A stretch of DNA of 64,000 nt from Microbacterium sp. YJN-G (GTDB lineage: Bacteria > Actinomycetota > Actinomycetes > Actinomycetales > Microbacteriaceae), in NCBI RefSeq assembly GCF_015040615.1, contig NZ_CP060402.1, positions 3,162,001 to 3,226,000 on the forward strand. The letters run 5' to 3'. Position numbers and translations under genes: made by a program. The notes beneath the pieces are model-generated. The model ran no database searches. It had not been told where the DNA came from and saw only the letters and a program-made list of their open reading frames with translations. Each line of letters begins with the position of its first letter. Within the stretch, counting starts at the first letter, position 1. This document shows, one piece after another, positions 15,304 to 24,351 of the stretch.

Positions 15304-16662
15304 ATGACTCCCGCTCAGCTTCAGAACGTCTCCGAGGCCGCCGACGCGATCGGCCGTCTCATCGCCCAGGGCGACCTGGTCGGCGCGTCCGCCGCGCTGA
15401 CGCCGCTCGCGGTGCCCGAGATCGTCGAACTCGTCGACCGGCTGCGCATCGAGGATGCCGCCGTCGTCTACCGACTGCTCGCCAAAGCGCGGGCGGTCGA
15501 GGTCTTCGAGGCGCTCTCGCCCGGTGCGCGCGGTGACCTCGTGCAGGCGCTGCGCAACGCCGAGGTGACCACGCTGTTCGCAGAGATGGACCCCGACGAC
15601 CGGGTGTGGCTGCTCGATGAGCTGCCCGCGTCGGTCGCCCCGCAGCTGCTGCGCGGCCTGACCCGTCAGGACCGCGAGCTGACCTCGAGCATGCTCGGCT
15701 ACCCGCAGGACTCGATCGGTCGGCGGATGAGCCCCGAGTTCGTCACCACGCACCCGGGCATGACGGTGGCCGAGACGCTCACGCGGATCCGCGCGGCGCT
15801 CGACCACGCCGAGACCGTGTACACCCTTCCCGTGACCGATCACGGACGGCGCGTGGTGGGCGTGGTCAGCCTGCGCGACCTCATGGCGGCCGACGAGGAT
15901 GCCGCGGTCGCCGACCTCATGCACGACGCGCACGTCGCCGAGGTCGACGAGGATGCCGAGGCGGCCGCCCGCCGCGCCACCGACTTCGGGCTGCTCGCGC
16001 TGCCCGTGGTCGACAGCGAGCAGCGGCTGGTCGGCATCCTCACGATCGACGATGCGGCGCGCATCCTCAAGCAGGAGGAGAGCGAGGATGCCGCGCGCCA
16101 GGGCGGTGTCGAGCCGCTGCGCCGCTCGTACCTTTCCACGCCCATCCAGCGACTGGTGCGCTCGAGGGTGGTGTGGCTGCTCGTGCTGGCGGTCGGGGCG
16201 ACGCTGACCGTGCAGGTGCTGGATGCGTTCGAGGCGACGCTCGCGCAGCTGACCGCGCTCGCGCTGTTCGTGCCGCTGCTGATCGGCACCGGCGGCAACA
16301 CCGGCAACCAGGCGGCGACCACCGTGACGCGCTCGCTGGCGCTCGGCGAGGTCACGCCGCGGGATGCCCTGAAGGTGCTCTCGCGCGAGGTGCGCGTGGG
16401 CTTCAGCCTCGGGCTGCTGCTCGGGGCGCTCGGATTCGGCCTGGCCGGGCTGATCTACGACTGGCACATCGGCCTGGTGATCGGGCTCACCCTCGTGGCG
16501 GTGTGCACGGTGGCGGCCTCGATCGGCGGCGTCATGCCACTGGCCGCCCGTGCGATCCGGGTCGACCCGGCCGTCTTCTCGAACCCGTTCATCACGACGT
16601 TCGTCGACGCGACAGGCCTGGTCATCTACTTCCTGATCGCGAAGGCCGTGCTGGGCATCTGA
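15304..16662 (+). CDS. mgtE: Magnesium transporter MgtE
   Basis: A 452-residue MgtE. The N-terminal superhelical sensor domain (about 1-130, with VTTLFAEMDPDDRVWLLDELPA) is followed by a CBS pair (about 135-255, ending GLLALPVVDSEQRLVGILTIDDAARI). Five transmembrane helices (about 280-452) include GGNTGNQAATTVTRSLALGEV, the conserved pore-lining motif. It is a Mg2+-gated Mg2+ channel of the cytoplasmic membrane. The final 285 coding bases are duplicated exactly 10,568 bp downstream. This copy is full length and should be functional. Confidence 0.95.
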   Translation: MTPAQLQNVSEAADAIGRLIAQGDLVGASAALTPLAVPEIVELVDRLRIEDAAVVYRLLAKARAVEVFEALSPGARGDLVQALRNAEVTTLFAEMDPDDRVWLLDELPASVAPQLLRGLTRQDRELTSSMLGYPQDSIGRRMSPEFVTTHPGMTVAETLTRIRAALDHAETVYTLPVTDHGRRVVGVVSLRDLMAADEDAAVADLMHDAHVAEVDEDAEAAARRATDFGLLALPVVDSEQRLVGILTIDDAARILKQEESEDAARQGGVEPLRRSYLSTPIQRLVRSRVVWLLVLAVGATLTVQVLDAFEATLAQLTALALFVPLLIGTGGNTGNQAATTVTRSLALGEVTPRDALKVLSREVRVGFSLGLLLGALGFGLAGLIYDWHIGLVIGLTLVAVCTVAASIGGVMPLAARAIRVDPAVFSNPFITTFVDATGLVIYFLIAKAVLGI

Positions 16663-16668
16663 GCGCTA
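16378..16668 (+). repeat. 291-bp direct repeat, left copy (3' end of mgtE)
   Basis: Identical at every base I compared to 26946-27236. The identity starts at CTCTCGCGCG inside the mgtE transmembrane region and ends six bases past the mgtE stop. The two copies bound the 10.3-kb block 16669-26945. Confidence 0.97.
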
Positions 16669-16681
16669 CCACGCGTTCGGG

Positions 16682-17431
16682 TCAGCTGACGAGCTGCCCT
16701 CCGTCGACGGGCACGACCGCTCCGTTGACGAAGCCGGCTTCGGGGGACCCCAGGAACACGCATACCTGCGCCACCTCATCGGCCGAACCGAGACGCCCCA
16801 GCGGAATGCTCGCGAGCACATGCGCGAAGGCCTCGGGATGCTCGATGACCGTCGTCATGGGCGTGTCGATGACCCCCGGCACGACGACGTTGGTGCGGAT
16901 GCCGCGATGCCCCCACTCGACGGCGAGCTGCCGCCCGAGCGAGACCACGCCGCCCTTGCTCGCCGCATAGCCGGCGCTGGGCTCCGCGCGGTCACCGAGG
17001 AAGGCCGCGGTCGAGCTGACCAGCACGATGCTGCCCGGGCGGCCCGCGGCGATCAGCCGGTTGCCGGCGAGGGATGCCGCCGCGAAGGAGCCGCCGAGGT
17101 TGATGTCGAGCACGCGGTTCCAGGTGCCCAGGTCGACATCCTCGGTCGGCGATTTCAGGTAGATGCCGGCGCAGTGCACGAGACCGTCGAACCTGCCCTC
17201 GAACCGCGCGATGCCCGCGTCGAGCGCAGCGGCGAGCGATTCGACGTCGGACACGTCGCAGCGCGCACGGTGCACGCGCTCTGCCCCCGGGGCGCCCTCC
17301 GCGAGGGTCTCTTCGCGCGGGTGGGCGAGGTCGAGGTCGATGACGGCATCGCCGCGGTCGAGGAGCAGGCGCACGACGGCGGCGCCGATGCCCGATCCGC
17401 CGCCTGTGACCGCGATGACCCGACCGGTCAC
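16682..17431 (-). CDS. Short-chain dehydrogenase/reductase (SDR), 249 aa
   Basis: A classical SDR of usual length. The cofactor motif is VTGGGSGIGAAVVRLL at residues 7-22, the NNAG-equivalent is HCAGIY, and the active site is S-x(n)-YAASKG (SSTAAFLGDRAEPSAGYAASKG). An acidic residue after the second strand (IDLDLAHP) suggests NAD(H). It overlaps the preceding amidase-like gene by ATGA and is last in a three-gene minus-strand operon inside the duplicated-end island. It probably oxidises an alcohol or sugar intermediate freed by the hydrolases. Confidence 0.88.
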   Translation of the reverse strand: MTGRVIAVTGGGSGIGAAVVRLLLDRGDAVIDLDLAHPREETLAEGAPGAERVHRARCDVSDVESLAAALDAGIARFEGRFDGLVHCAGIYLKSPTEDVDLGTWNRVLDINLGGSFAAASLAGNRLIAAGRPGSIVLVSSTAAFLGDRAEPSAGYAASKGGVVSLGRQLAVEWGHRGIRTNVVVPGVIDTPMTTVIEHPEAFAHVLASIPLGRLGSADEVAQVCVFLGSPEAGFVNGAVVPVDGGQLVS

Positions 17432-18552
17432 CGCTCGCCGCTCAGCAGTTCGGCGCAGCTGATGCGTCGCCGTTCGGTGCGGCAGGGGATGCCTTCACAC
17501 AGCCAGAACTCGCGTTCCGCCGGGTCGATCACGATCGAGCAGATGCTCGCCCACTGCTTCGCCTCGGGGGCTCGCGGGTCCGGGTGGCAGCAGATCGATC
17601 CCGGTGATCCGACGTGATCGGTGAGGATGGCGTGCAGGGAGTCCTGCGTGTGCTCCGCCCGAGCGGCGAGCAGATCGGCCATGCGCTGCTGACGCACATA
17701 CGAGTCCGACAGCTGCGTCGGTGCCAGGTCGGATGCGACGGTGCGGCTGAGGAAGTGATTCGCGTGCGCGACCTGTCCGCCGAAGGCGGGCAGCACGTGC
17801 ACGCCCTCGACGCCGCCCGGCTCGCACTCGATGTCGAGGATCGCGCCGTCGGGGGTGCCGACGAGGAAGTTCCCCGACGCCGCGCGCGGGACGCCTGCGA
17901 GCAGTTCGACCGCGTCGTACGTGGTGCGGCAGTCGACGAGCGCGCGCAGGAGCACATGGAACGGGATGCCGCGCGTATCGATGTCGGCGGTGGTCGCGAG
18001 GGTGTTCACGCCGACCGCGAGACCGTGCGCGTTCAACGAGAACTTGGCGAGCAGACCCGCTTCGACGATCGTGACGTAGTTCGGCTCGTCTTCGCGCTCG
18101 ACTTCGAGCACGACGACGCTGTCGAAGGAGTGCACCAGCCAGTCCCAGTTCTGCCCGATCAGCGTGCGCCCGATCGCGGTGCGGTCGGGTGCGAGGCCGA
18201 ACGACGTGCACTCGCCCCTGATCCCGGCTTCGCTCGCGGCGCGGTTGGCCTGCTCCCACATGATCTCGGTGCGGCAGTTCATCGCGAGCACGTCGGCGAC
18301 GTCGAGGCCGGAACCCGCGGCAATGCCTTCGAGCTCGCGCCAGATCTGGGGGAAGTGCCGGCGGATCGGATCGGCGTACCTCTCGGCGAGAGCGCAGGCG
18401 CCCGACCAGTCGATGCCGTTGCCGGCGAAGTTGCGCTCGTAGCCGTCGCGTCCGTTGCGCACCTGCCGGCGCGCCAGCGTGCCGTACTGCAGGCCGCGCT
18501 CGTAGGGATCGCCCGAGACGCGGATGCGCGGATACCCGGATGCTGCTGTCAT
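17428..18552 (-). CDS. C45-type Ntn hydrolase (acyl-CoA:6-aminopenicillanic acid acyltransferase family)
   Basis: A 374-residue protein of the AAT-like autoproteolytic Ntn-hydrolase family. The expected nucleophile after self-cleavage is C115 in RGECTSFGLAPDRTAIGRTLIGQNWDW, where GQNWDW is the family hallmark. A second conserved patch is KFSLNAHGLAVGVNTL. Family members hydrolyse or exchange amide-linked acyl groups. It is coupled by 4-bp overlaps to a deacetylase upstream and an SDR downstream, suggesting stepwise deacylation of an amide compound. The substrate is unknown. Confidence 0.82.
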   Translation of the reverse strand: MTAASGYPRIRVSGDPYERGLQYGTLARRQVRNGRDGYERNFAGNGIDWSGACALAERYADPIRRHFPQIWRELEGIAAGSGLDVADVLAMNCRTEIMWEQANRAASEAGIRGECTSFGLAPDRTAIGRTLIGQNWDWLVHSFDSVVVLEVEREDEPNYVTIVEAGLLAKFSLNAHGLAVGVNTLATTADIDTRGIPFHVLLRALVDCRTTYDAVELLAGVPRAASGNFLVGTPDGAILDIECEPGGVEGVHVLPAFGGQVAHANHFLSRTVASDLAPTQLSDSYVRQQRMADLLAARAEHTQDSLHAILTDHVGSPGSICCHPDPRAPEAKQWASICSIVIDPAEREFWLCEGIPCRTERRRISCAELLSGER

Positions 18553-19388
18553 CGCACTCGTGCTCCTTCGGTCAGCTCCGGCTCATCCTCGGTCAGCGCA
18601 CCCGATCGCACGAGCTCGGCGACCTGCTGCGACGTGCCGAACCAGGCGCCGGTGTCACGGAGGTGCGCGAGCACGGTGTCGAGCATGTCGAGCCTGGACG
18701 GCCTGCCGATGAGCATGGGATGCATCGTCAGCATGACATGTGCGCCGCGCGCCGCGATGCCGTCGATCTCGGGCAGCCAGACATCGAGCACCTCTCGTGT
18801 CGAGCGGATCGTCTTGTTCCACGTGTCGTTGGCAAACCAGAAATGTGGTGCATCGTCGAGAATCCACGAGACGGGCAGCTCCGCCATGCCGTCCGCATCG
18901 AGGTACGGGAAGATGTCGTCGAGCCGATTGGAGGCGTAGGTGAAGCCGTGCTCCCGCAGCAGCTCGCGGGTGACGGCCGTCAGCTCCCACGACGGCGAAC
19001 GGTAGCCCGTCACCTCGCCGAACTCGCGCAGCACGGCCAGGCCCCGTTCGATCTCCACCCGCTGCTCGGCGCTGGAGAGCTCGGTCGGGTTGGTGTGGGT
19101 GTATCCGTGATGCGCGATCTCGTGACCGGCCTCGACGATCGAGCGCACGCTGCGCGGGTGCCGCTCGGCATCGGTGCCGCAGATGTAGAACGTCGCGCGG
19201 ATGTCATGCCGCTCGAGCGTTCGCAGCAGCTCGGGGACCCCGCGTCGGGGGCCGTATGCCCCCTGCGAGAGAACCCCGGGACGCTCCGCGTTGCGCGGAT
19301 CCTCTCCGATCCACACCGACTCGGCGTCGAAGTCGAAGCTCACGGTCGCGCCGTAGCGGTGCCCCTCCGGCCAGGCGAAGTACGTCAT
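18549..19388 (-). CDS. Polysaccharide deacetylase family protein (PgdA/cyclic-imidase-like)
   Basis: A 279-residue NodB-homology hydrolase. The metal motifs are SFDFDAES (the TFDDG equivalent) and HEIAHHGYTHTNP (H-x3-H), plus the later YRSPSWELT. The SFDFDAE variant and lack of a signal peptide point to the intracellular PuuE/HpPgdA branch acting on small imides or amides rather than wall glycans. The start ATG at 19388 has AGGAGGAG upstream; the longer frame crosses the promoter. It is the first gene of the operon with the C45 hydrolase and SDR, divergent from the ABC importer. Confidence 0.82.
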   Translation of the reverse strand: MTYFAWPEGHRYGATVSFDFDAESVWIGEDPRNAERPGVLSQGAYGPRRGVPELLRTLERHDIRATFYICGTDAERHPRSVRSIVEAGHEIAHHGYTHTNPTELSSAEQRVEIERGLAVLREFGEVTGYRSPSWELTAVTRELLREHGFTYASNRLDDIFPYLDADGMAELPVSWILDDAPHFWFANDTWNKTIRSTREVLDVWLPEIDGIAARGAHVMLTMHPMLIGRPSRLDMLDTVLAHLRDTGAWFGTSQQVAELVRSGALTEDEPELTEGARVR

Positions 19389-19628
19389 CGGCAGTCTCCT
19401 CCTGCATCCGCGATCATCATCTGCCGGCGCGGGTGTCGACCCGCGGACCTCTCGATTATTGGATGCGGACAGATCAGAGCACATGCGTATTTTCCCGTAT
19501 TCCATGCGAACACCCGGTTTCGCAGGTTCGAGCTCTTTATACGTATTTCTACGCACGACAGCCCCTTCTGACCGTCGGTAACGTGAGCCTGCCCATCAAC
19601 GTCGAGCGGGCAGTCAAGGAGGACAATC
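19389..19628. promoter_or_regulatory. Divergent control region, AT-rich
   Basis: This 240-bp region between the deacetylase and binding-protein operons contains the only clearly AT-rich stretch of the island (about 19450-19555), with the related tracts GCGTATTTTCCCGTATT and TATACGTATTTCTACGC. These could be binding sites for the fusion regulator encoded downstream. The binding-protein gene has AAGGAGG at 19615-19621. Confidence 0.5.
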
Positions 19629-20603
19629 ATGAAGAACACACGTCTCATCGGTGTCGCGCTTCTCAGCGCACTCAGCCTCGGCACGCTGCTCACGGGATGC
19701 AGTGCGTCCGCCGGAGATACGGGCAGTGCGGATGCCGACAAGGGAGCCATCGCGGTGAGCTTCCCCGGGCTCGACATCCAGATCTGGGTCGACATGCTCG
19801 ACTACATGAAGCCGAAGATCGAGGACGCGGGCTACGAGATGCTCTCGGACGACCCGCAGTGGAACATCCAGAACCAGGTGCAGAGCTGGGAGTCCTGGGT
19901 GCAGCGCGGCGATCTGAAGGCACTGTTCGGCAACCCCGTGCAGGTCGACTCGGTTCAGGCCGTCACCGATCAGGCGACTGCTGCCGGCATCCCCGTGCTC
20001 GGCTACTCGACCGAGTGGGACGGCACGGAGGCGTCGCTGCTGATCGACAACTACAAGGACGGGCTGACCCTCGGCGAAGAGGCCGGCAAGTGGATCGTCG
20101 ACAAGTACGGCGACGAGAAGGTGCCCGTCTTCCTGTTCAGCTACTACGAGAACGACCTCGGAATCGACCGTTCGAATGGCGTGAAGGACGGTCTGAAGAA
20201 GGCCGGAGCGAACGTCGAGATCGCCGAGTCCTCGGCGCTGACGATTCAGGACGGCATGGACGGCGCCAACAGCCAGCTCGCCGCCAACCCGGACACGAAG
20301 GTGTGGCTCTCGGTCGGATCCGACCAGATGATCGGCGCCTACCGCGCCCTGCTCGACTCGGGTGTCGCGCCGGACGACGACTCCTACCTGCTGGGGGCGC
20401 TCGACGCGACCAACGAATCGCTCGGCATCATCAAGGAGAAGGACTCCATCTGGCGACTCGGCTACATCCTGCCGGCGAAGATGCTGTCGGATCACATCCT
20501 CGATCTCGTCTTCGGCGCCGCCGAAGGCGAGAAGCTCGAGACGATCACCGTCGAGTCCACCAAGGTCACCCCGGAGAACGCCGATGAGTACATCGTCGAA
20601 TAG
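19629..20603 (+). CDS. Sugar-type ABC transporter substrate-binding lipoprotein
   Basis: A 324-residue binding protein with a lipoprotein signal (ALSLGTLLTGC, Cys near residue 24) and a type I periplasmic-binding fold of the ribose/galactose class (Peripl_BP_4). The two lobes are seen in DIQIWVDMLDYMKPKIEDAGYEM and VPVFLFSYYENDLGIDRSNGVKDGLKKAGANVEI. AAGGAGG lies upstream of the ATG. It is first in the plus-strand operon with an ATPase and permease. The ligand may be the acyl or amide compound that the island's hydrolases process rather than a simple sugar. Confidence 0.88.
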   Translation: MKNTRLIGVALLSALSLGTLLTGCSASAGDTGSADADKGAIAVSFPGLDIQIWVDMLDYMKPKIEDAGYEMLSDDPQWNIQNQVQSWESWVQRGDLKALFGNPVQVDSVQAVTDQATAAGIPVLGYSTEWDGTEASLLIDNYKDGLTLGEEAGKWIVDKYGDEKVPVFLFSYYENDLGIDRSNGVKDGLKKAGANVEIAESSALTIQDGMDGANSQLAANPDTKVWLSVGSDQMIGAYRALLDSGVAPDDDSYLLGALDATNESLGIIKEKDSIWRLGYILPAKMLSDHILDLVFGAAEGEKLETITVESTKVTPENADEYIVE

Positions 20604-22131
20604 CCCGGCCGGCGGGCGGGTGGCTCTCGCCGAGCGAGTGCCACCGCCCACCCCGCCGCTCGCGCTCGAGCGCGTCGGCGTCGATTTCGGCGCCACCCGA
20701 GCGCTGCACGACGTGAGCCTCGCCTTCGCGCCCGGCGAGATCGTCGGGCTCCTCGGCCACAACGGCGCCGGCAAGTCGACGCTGTTCAACGTCGTCTCGG
20801 GGGCGCTGCGCGCCACCGCCGGCAGCATCCGCGTCGCAGGAGAGGAGGTGGGCCCACGGCCCACCCCGCGCGAGATGGCCGACTGCGGGATCGCGGTGAT
20901 CCACCAGGAGCCCGCTCTCGCGCACAACCTCTCGGTGCTCGACAACATCTTCCTCGGCCAGGAGCACCTCATCGAGCGGGGCCGCGGCGAGGCCCAGGCC
21001 AGGGCGGCGCTGGCGCGCGTGGGCGCCGATCTCGAACTGCATGAAGCGGTCGCCACCCTCGGCCTGGGTGAGCGCCAGCTGGTGGATCTCGCCCGCGGCA
21101 TCGTCCGCGGCGACATGCGCGTGCTGCTGCTCGACGAGCCGACGGCGGCCCTCGGCCGGGCCGAGACCGATGCGCTGCACGCCCTCATCCGGCAGCTGGC
21201 GGCCGATGGCGTGGCAGTCATCTACGTCTCGCACCGGCTGCCCGACATCCTCGACGTCTGCGAACGCATCGTGATCCTGCGCGCGGGCCGAGTGCAGGAG
21301 GACGGCCCGGCCTCGCTCTACGACGGCGCGGCGCTGGCCCGAGCGCTCGCCCCCGAACTCGCCGAAGACGCCGGCACGGCCCGGCGGAGCTCGTCGCCGG
21401 TGCGGGCGACGCTCGAGCTGAGCGGCATCTTCACCGGGGTGACGGTCGGCGAAGGCGAGGTGCTCGGCCTGTTCGGCATGGCGGCCGGGCGTCAGTTCGA
21501 GATCCTCGAGAGCCTGTTCGGCCTGCACGGGCGCTACCGTTTCACCCTCGACGGCACCGAGATCGTGGTGACCTCGCCGTCCGCGGCGGTGGCCCGCGGC
21601 GTGCATCTCGTACCGGGAGACCGCGAGCGCGACGGGCTGATCACCGGACAGCGGGCGATCGACACCGTGTTCCTCCCCTGGTACTCCCGGATGCGCGGCC
21701 GAGGCGCCTGGATCGGCGGGCGCACCGGCGAGGCCGAGTACGCGGCCGCGCGGGCCGACTTCCAGGTGGTCGGGCCGGTCGGCTCCGCGCCGATCGACGA
21801 GTTCAGCGGAGGCAATCGCCAGAAGCACCTGATCGCCCGCTGGGCGTCTGTGCGCCGCCCGCGACTGCTGCTGCTCGCCCAGCCGACCCAGGGAGTGGAC
21901 GTGGGCGCCCGCAAGGACATCGCGCGCGCGGTGCACGCCATCGCCCAGCAGGGCACGACGGTTCTCGTCGCCTCATCCGAATCGGATGAGATCGACCTCC
22001 TCTGCGACCGCGCGGTCGTGATCGCAGACACCCACTTCACCACCATCGAACGCGGTGAGGACTTCAGCGGCGCTCTGCTCGCGTCGCTGCTGGGCCTCGC
22101 CGAGAGACAAGCGAAAGGCACCGTCTCATGA
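20584..22131 (+). CDS. Sugar ABC transporter ATP-binding protein (RbsA/MglA-like, two domains)
   Basis: A 515-residue tandem ATPase. The first domain has Walker A GHNGAGKST, a signature region GLGERQLVDLARG and Walker B VLLLDEP. The second has the degenerate Walker A LFGMAAGRQFE usual in RbsA-type proteins, a signature SGGNRQKHLIARW and LLLAQPTQGVDVG. The signature of the first domain lacks the usual LSGG (TLGLGERQ), a modest deviation. The ATG at 20584 lies inside the end of the binding-protein gene (20-bp overlap), showing translational coupling. Confidence 0.9.
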   Translation: MSTSSNSPAGGRVALAERVPPPTPPLALERVGVDFGATRALHDVSLAFAPGEIVGLLGHNGAGKSTLFNVVSGALRATAGSIRVAGEEVGPRPTPREMADCGIAVIHQEPALAHNLSVLDNIFLGQEHLIERGRGEAQARAALARVGADLELHEAVATLGLGERQLVDLARGIVRGDMRVLLLDEPTAALGRAETDALHALIRQLAADGVAVIYVSHRLPDILDVCERIVILRAGRVQEDGPASLYDGAALARALAPELAEDAGTARRSSSPVRATLELSGIFTGVTVGEGEVLGLFGMAAGRQFEILESLFGLHGRYRFTLDGTEIVVTSPSAAVARGVHLVPGDRERDGLITGQRAIDTVFLPWYSRMRGRGAWIGGRTGEAEYAAARADFQVVGPVGSAPIDEFSGGNRQKHLIARWASVRRPRLLLLAQPTQGVDVGARKDIARAVHAIAQQGTTVLVASSESDEIDLLCDRAVVIADTHFTTIERGEDFSGALLASLLGLAERQAKGTVS

Positions 22132-23192
22132 AGCGACTCACCCCGAAGCGATGGGATCTGAAGGCCGAGCTCGCCAAGAACGGCGTGTTCATCGCCCTCG
22201 TGCTGCTCATCGTGTTCTTCTCCTCCGTCAACCGCAACTTCCTCTCCGTGAACAACGGACTCAACATCCTGCAGCAGGTCGCAGAGCTCGGCCTCATCGC
22301 CATCCCTCTCGCGATGCTGCTGATCGCCGGCGTCGTCGACCTGTCCGTCGGCTCGATCGCCTCCGCATCCGCCGTCATCGCCGGGCTCACCATGGCGCAG
22401 ACGCACTCCCTGCCGATCGGGCTGCTCGCCGGACTCGGCTTCGGTCTCATCGCCGGCGCGATCAACGGCGTGCTCGTGGCGTACCTCGGCTTCAACCCGA
22501 TCGTGATCACCCTGGGGTTCCTCAGCGTCTGGGGCGGGCTCGCGATGCTGCTCAGCGGCGGACGCACCATCCCGCGGGCGGATCTGCCCGAAGCCTTCCG
22601 CACACTCGGCTCGCTCGCGATCGGACCGGTGCCGTTCCGCCTCATCCTGCTCCTCGTCGTCGCGCTGCTCGGGTGGTACCTGCTGGCGCGCCATCGCGTC
22701 GGACGCGCCATCTACGCCATCGGCGGCAACCCGCGCGCCGCCCACATGATGGGCCTCGACGTCGTGCGCACCCGCTTCGGACTGTACGTCGCGATCGGCT
22801 TCCTCTCGGCCGTCGCAGGCATCATGCTCGGCGCGAAGATGCAGTCGATCAGCCCCGCGCTGGGCGTCAGCATGGAGATGAATGCGCTGACGGTCGTGCT
22901 GCTGGGCGGCATCGCCTTCGCGGGCGGCGCCGGTCGCTTCGGCGGAGTCATCGCCGGCCTGCTGTTCTACGGCGTGCTCCGCAACGGCCTCGTGTTCATG
23001 CAGGCATCGCCGTTCCTGCAGACTGTCATCGTCGGCCTGACCCTGGTGCTGGCCGTGTCGCTGGACGAATCCATCCAGAAGATCGTCAAGCGCGCCTGGG
23101 CCCGCCGGGGCCGCCAGGCGCTCGCGGCTCTCGATGCCGAGGCCGACAACGGGGCATCCGAGCTGAACCGACCCGAACCGACGCGAGCCTAG
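22128..23192 (+). CDS. Sugar ABC transporter permease (RbsC-like)
   Basis: A 354-residue permease with eight to ten transmembrane helices and the BPD_transp_2 pattern: MLLIAGVVDLSVGSIASASAVIAGL near residue 65 and ARHRVGRAIYAIGGNPRAAHMMGLDV, the cytoplasmic coupling loop. It presumably works as a homodimer with the two-domain ATPase. It overlaps the ATPase stop by ATGA. The C-terminus has a basic and polar tail. Confidence 0.92.
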   Translation: MKRLTPKRWDLKAELAKNGVFIALVLLIVFFSSVNRNFLSVNNGLNILQQVAELGLIAIPLAMLLIAGVVDLSVGSIASASAVIAGLTMAQTHSLPIGLLAGLGFGLIAGAINGVLVAYLGFNPIVITLGFLSVWGGLAMLLSGGRTIPRADLPEAFRTLGSLAIGPVPFRLILLLVVALLGWYLLARHRVGRAIYAIGGNPRAAHMMGLDVVRTRFGLYVAIGFLSAVAGIMLGAKMQSISPALGVSMEMNALTVVLLGGIAFAGGAGRFGGVIAGLLFYGVLRNGLVFMQASPFLQTVIVGLTLVLAVSLDESIQKIVKRAWARRGRQALAALDAEADNGASELNRPEPTRA

Positions 23193-23201
23193 GAGGCAGA
23201 A

Positions 23202-24323
23202 GTGAGCGTGAAGAGAACCGGCTGGATCTGGCACGAGTCGTTCAACTGGCACAACACCGGCAACGGCTCCGGCTTCTTCGCCCCCGGCGGGCATGTGCAG
23301 CCGGGGCAGTCGTTCGATCATCCCGCCACGAAGGGGCGCTTCGCCTCGCTCGTGCAGGCGAGCGGATACGACGAGCAGCTCATCGCGCTGCGCCCGTCGA
23401 CGGCGACCGACGACGAGATCCTGCGCGTGCACACGCAGGAGTACCTGGATCGCGTCGAGGCGCTGAACGCGACCGGGGGCGATGCCGGCGAATCGGCGGT
23501 GTTCGGCCCGCAGGGCGTGCCCATCGCACGCCTCGCAGCGGGCGCCGCGGTCCGTGCCGTGCGCGCCGTGCTCTCGGGTGAGGTCGACAACGCGTACGCG
23601 CTCGTGCGGCCCGCAGGCCACCATGCCGAACCGGATAGGGGGCGCGGATACTGCATCTTCGCCAACACGTCGATCGCCGCCCGGGTCGCGCAGAGCGAAT
23701 TCGGTGTCGAGCGCATCGCGATCGTCGACTGGGACGTGCACCACGGCAACGGAACCCAGGCCGCCTTCTGGGACGACCCGTCGGTGCTCACGATCTCCCT
23801 GCACCAGGAGCAGCTCTACCCGGTCGATTCGGGCTTCCGCAGCGAGAACGGCGGGCCCGGCGCCGAGGGCACCTCTATCAACATCCCCCTGCCTGCAGGC
23901 ACCGGCGATGAGGGATACCTGACCGCGCTCCGGCAGGTCGTGATCCCCGCGCTCGATCGGTTCCGTCCCGACTTCATCATCGTCGGAAGCGGCATGGATG
24001 CGTCCGCGACCGACCCGCTGGGACGCATGGTGGTCACCAGCGAAGGCTTCCGTGCGCTCTCCCGTGAGATGGTCCAGGCCGCCGAACGCCTCACCGCTGG
24101 ACGGATCGTCTTCTCGCACGAAGGCGGCTACTCCGCCGAATACGTGCCGTTCTGCGGCATGGCGGTGCTCGAAGAGCTGAGCGGCATCCCGTCGGGCGTC
24201 GATGACCCGTATCTCGTGTTCATGCGGTCGTATCCGCAGCTGGCGATCCAGCCGTGGCAGCGCGAGGCCATCGAGGCCGCCGCAGCGCTCGTGGACCGCG
24301 TGCCGACTCCGGTCCCCGCGTAG
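23202..24323 (+). CDS. Class II histone deacetylase family amidohydrolase
   Basis: A 373-residue zinc amidohydrolase of the HDAC/acetylpolyamine aminohydrolase superfamily. The charge-relay HH pair is H140-H141 (RPAGHHAEP). Zinc ligands are D178 and H180 (DWDVHHGNGT) and D266 (GSGMDASATDP). The transition-state Tyr is Y310 in HEGGY. Bacterial members remove acyl groups from acetylpolyamines or similar N-acyl amines. It directly follows the importer genes (9 bp, with AGGAGG), so it probably deacylates the imported compound in the cytoplasm. Confidence 0.9.
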   Translation: MSVKRTGWIWHESFNWHNTGNGSGFFAPGGHVQPGQSFDHPATKGRFASLVQASGYDEQLIALRPSTATDDEILRVHTQEYLDRVEALNATGGDAGESAVFGPQGVPIARLAAGAAVRAVRAVLSGEVDNAYALVRPAGHHAEPDRGRGYCIFANTSIAARVAQSEFGVERIAIVDWDVHHGNGTQAAFWDDPSVLTISLHQEQLYPVDSGFRSENGGPGAEGTSINIPLPAGTGDEGYLTALRQVVIPALDRFRPDFIIVGSGMDASATDPLGRMVVTSEGFRALSREMVQAAERLTAGRIVFSHEGGYSAEYVPFCGMAVLEELSGIPSGVDDPYLVFMRSYPQLAIQPWQREAIEAAAALVDRVPTPVPA

Positions 24324-24351
24324 CCGCATCACGGGATCGGAAGGAGGCCGG

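Noticed and set aside
15265..16467. Minus-strand ORF of about 400 residues opposite mgtE, with a partial twin at 26112-27035
   Set aside because: It is a shadow of mgtE; the twin exists only because the mgtE end is duplicated. The translation is Asp/Gly/His-rich without domains.
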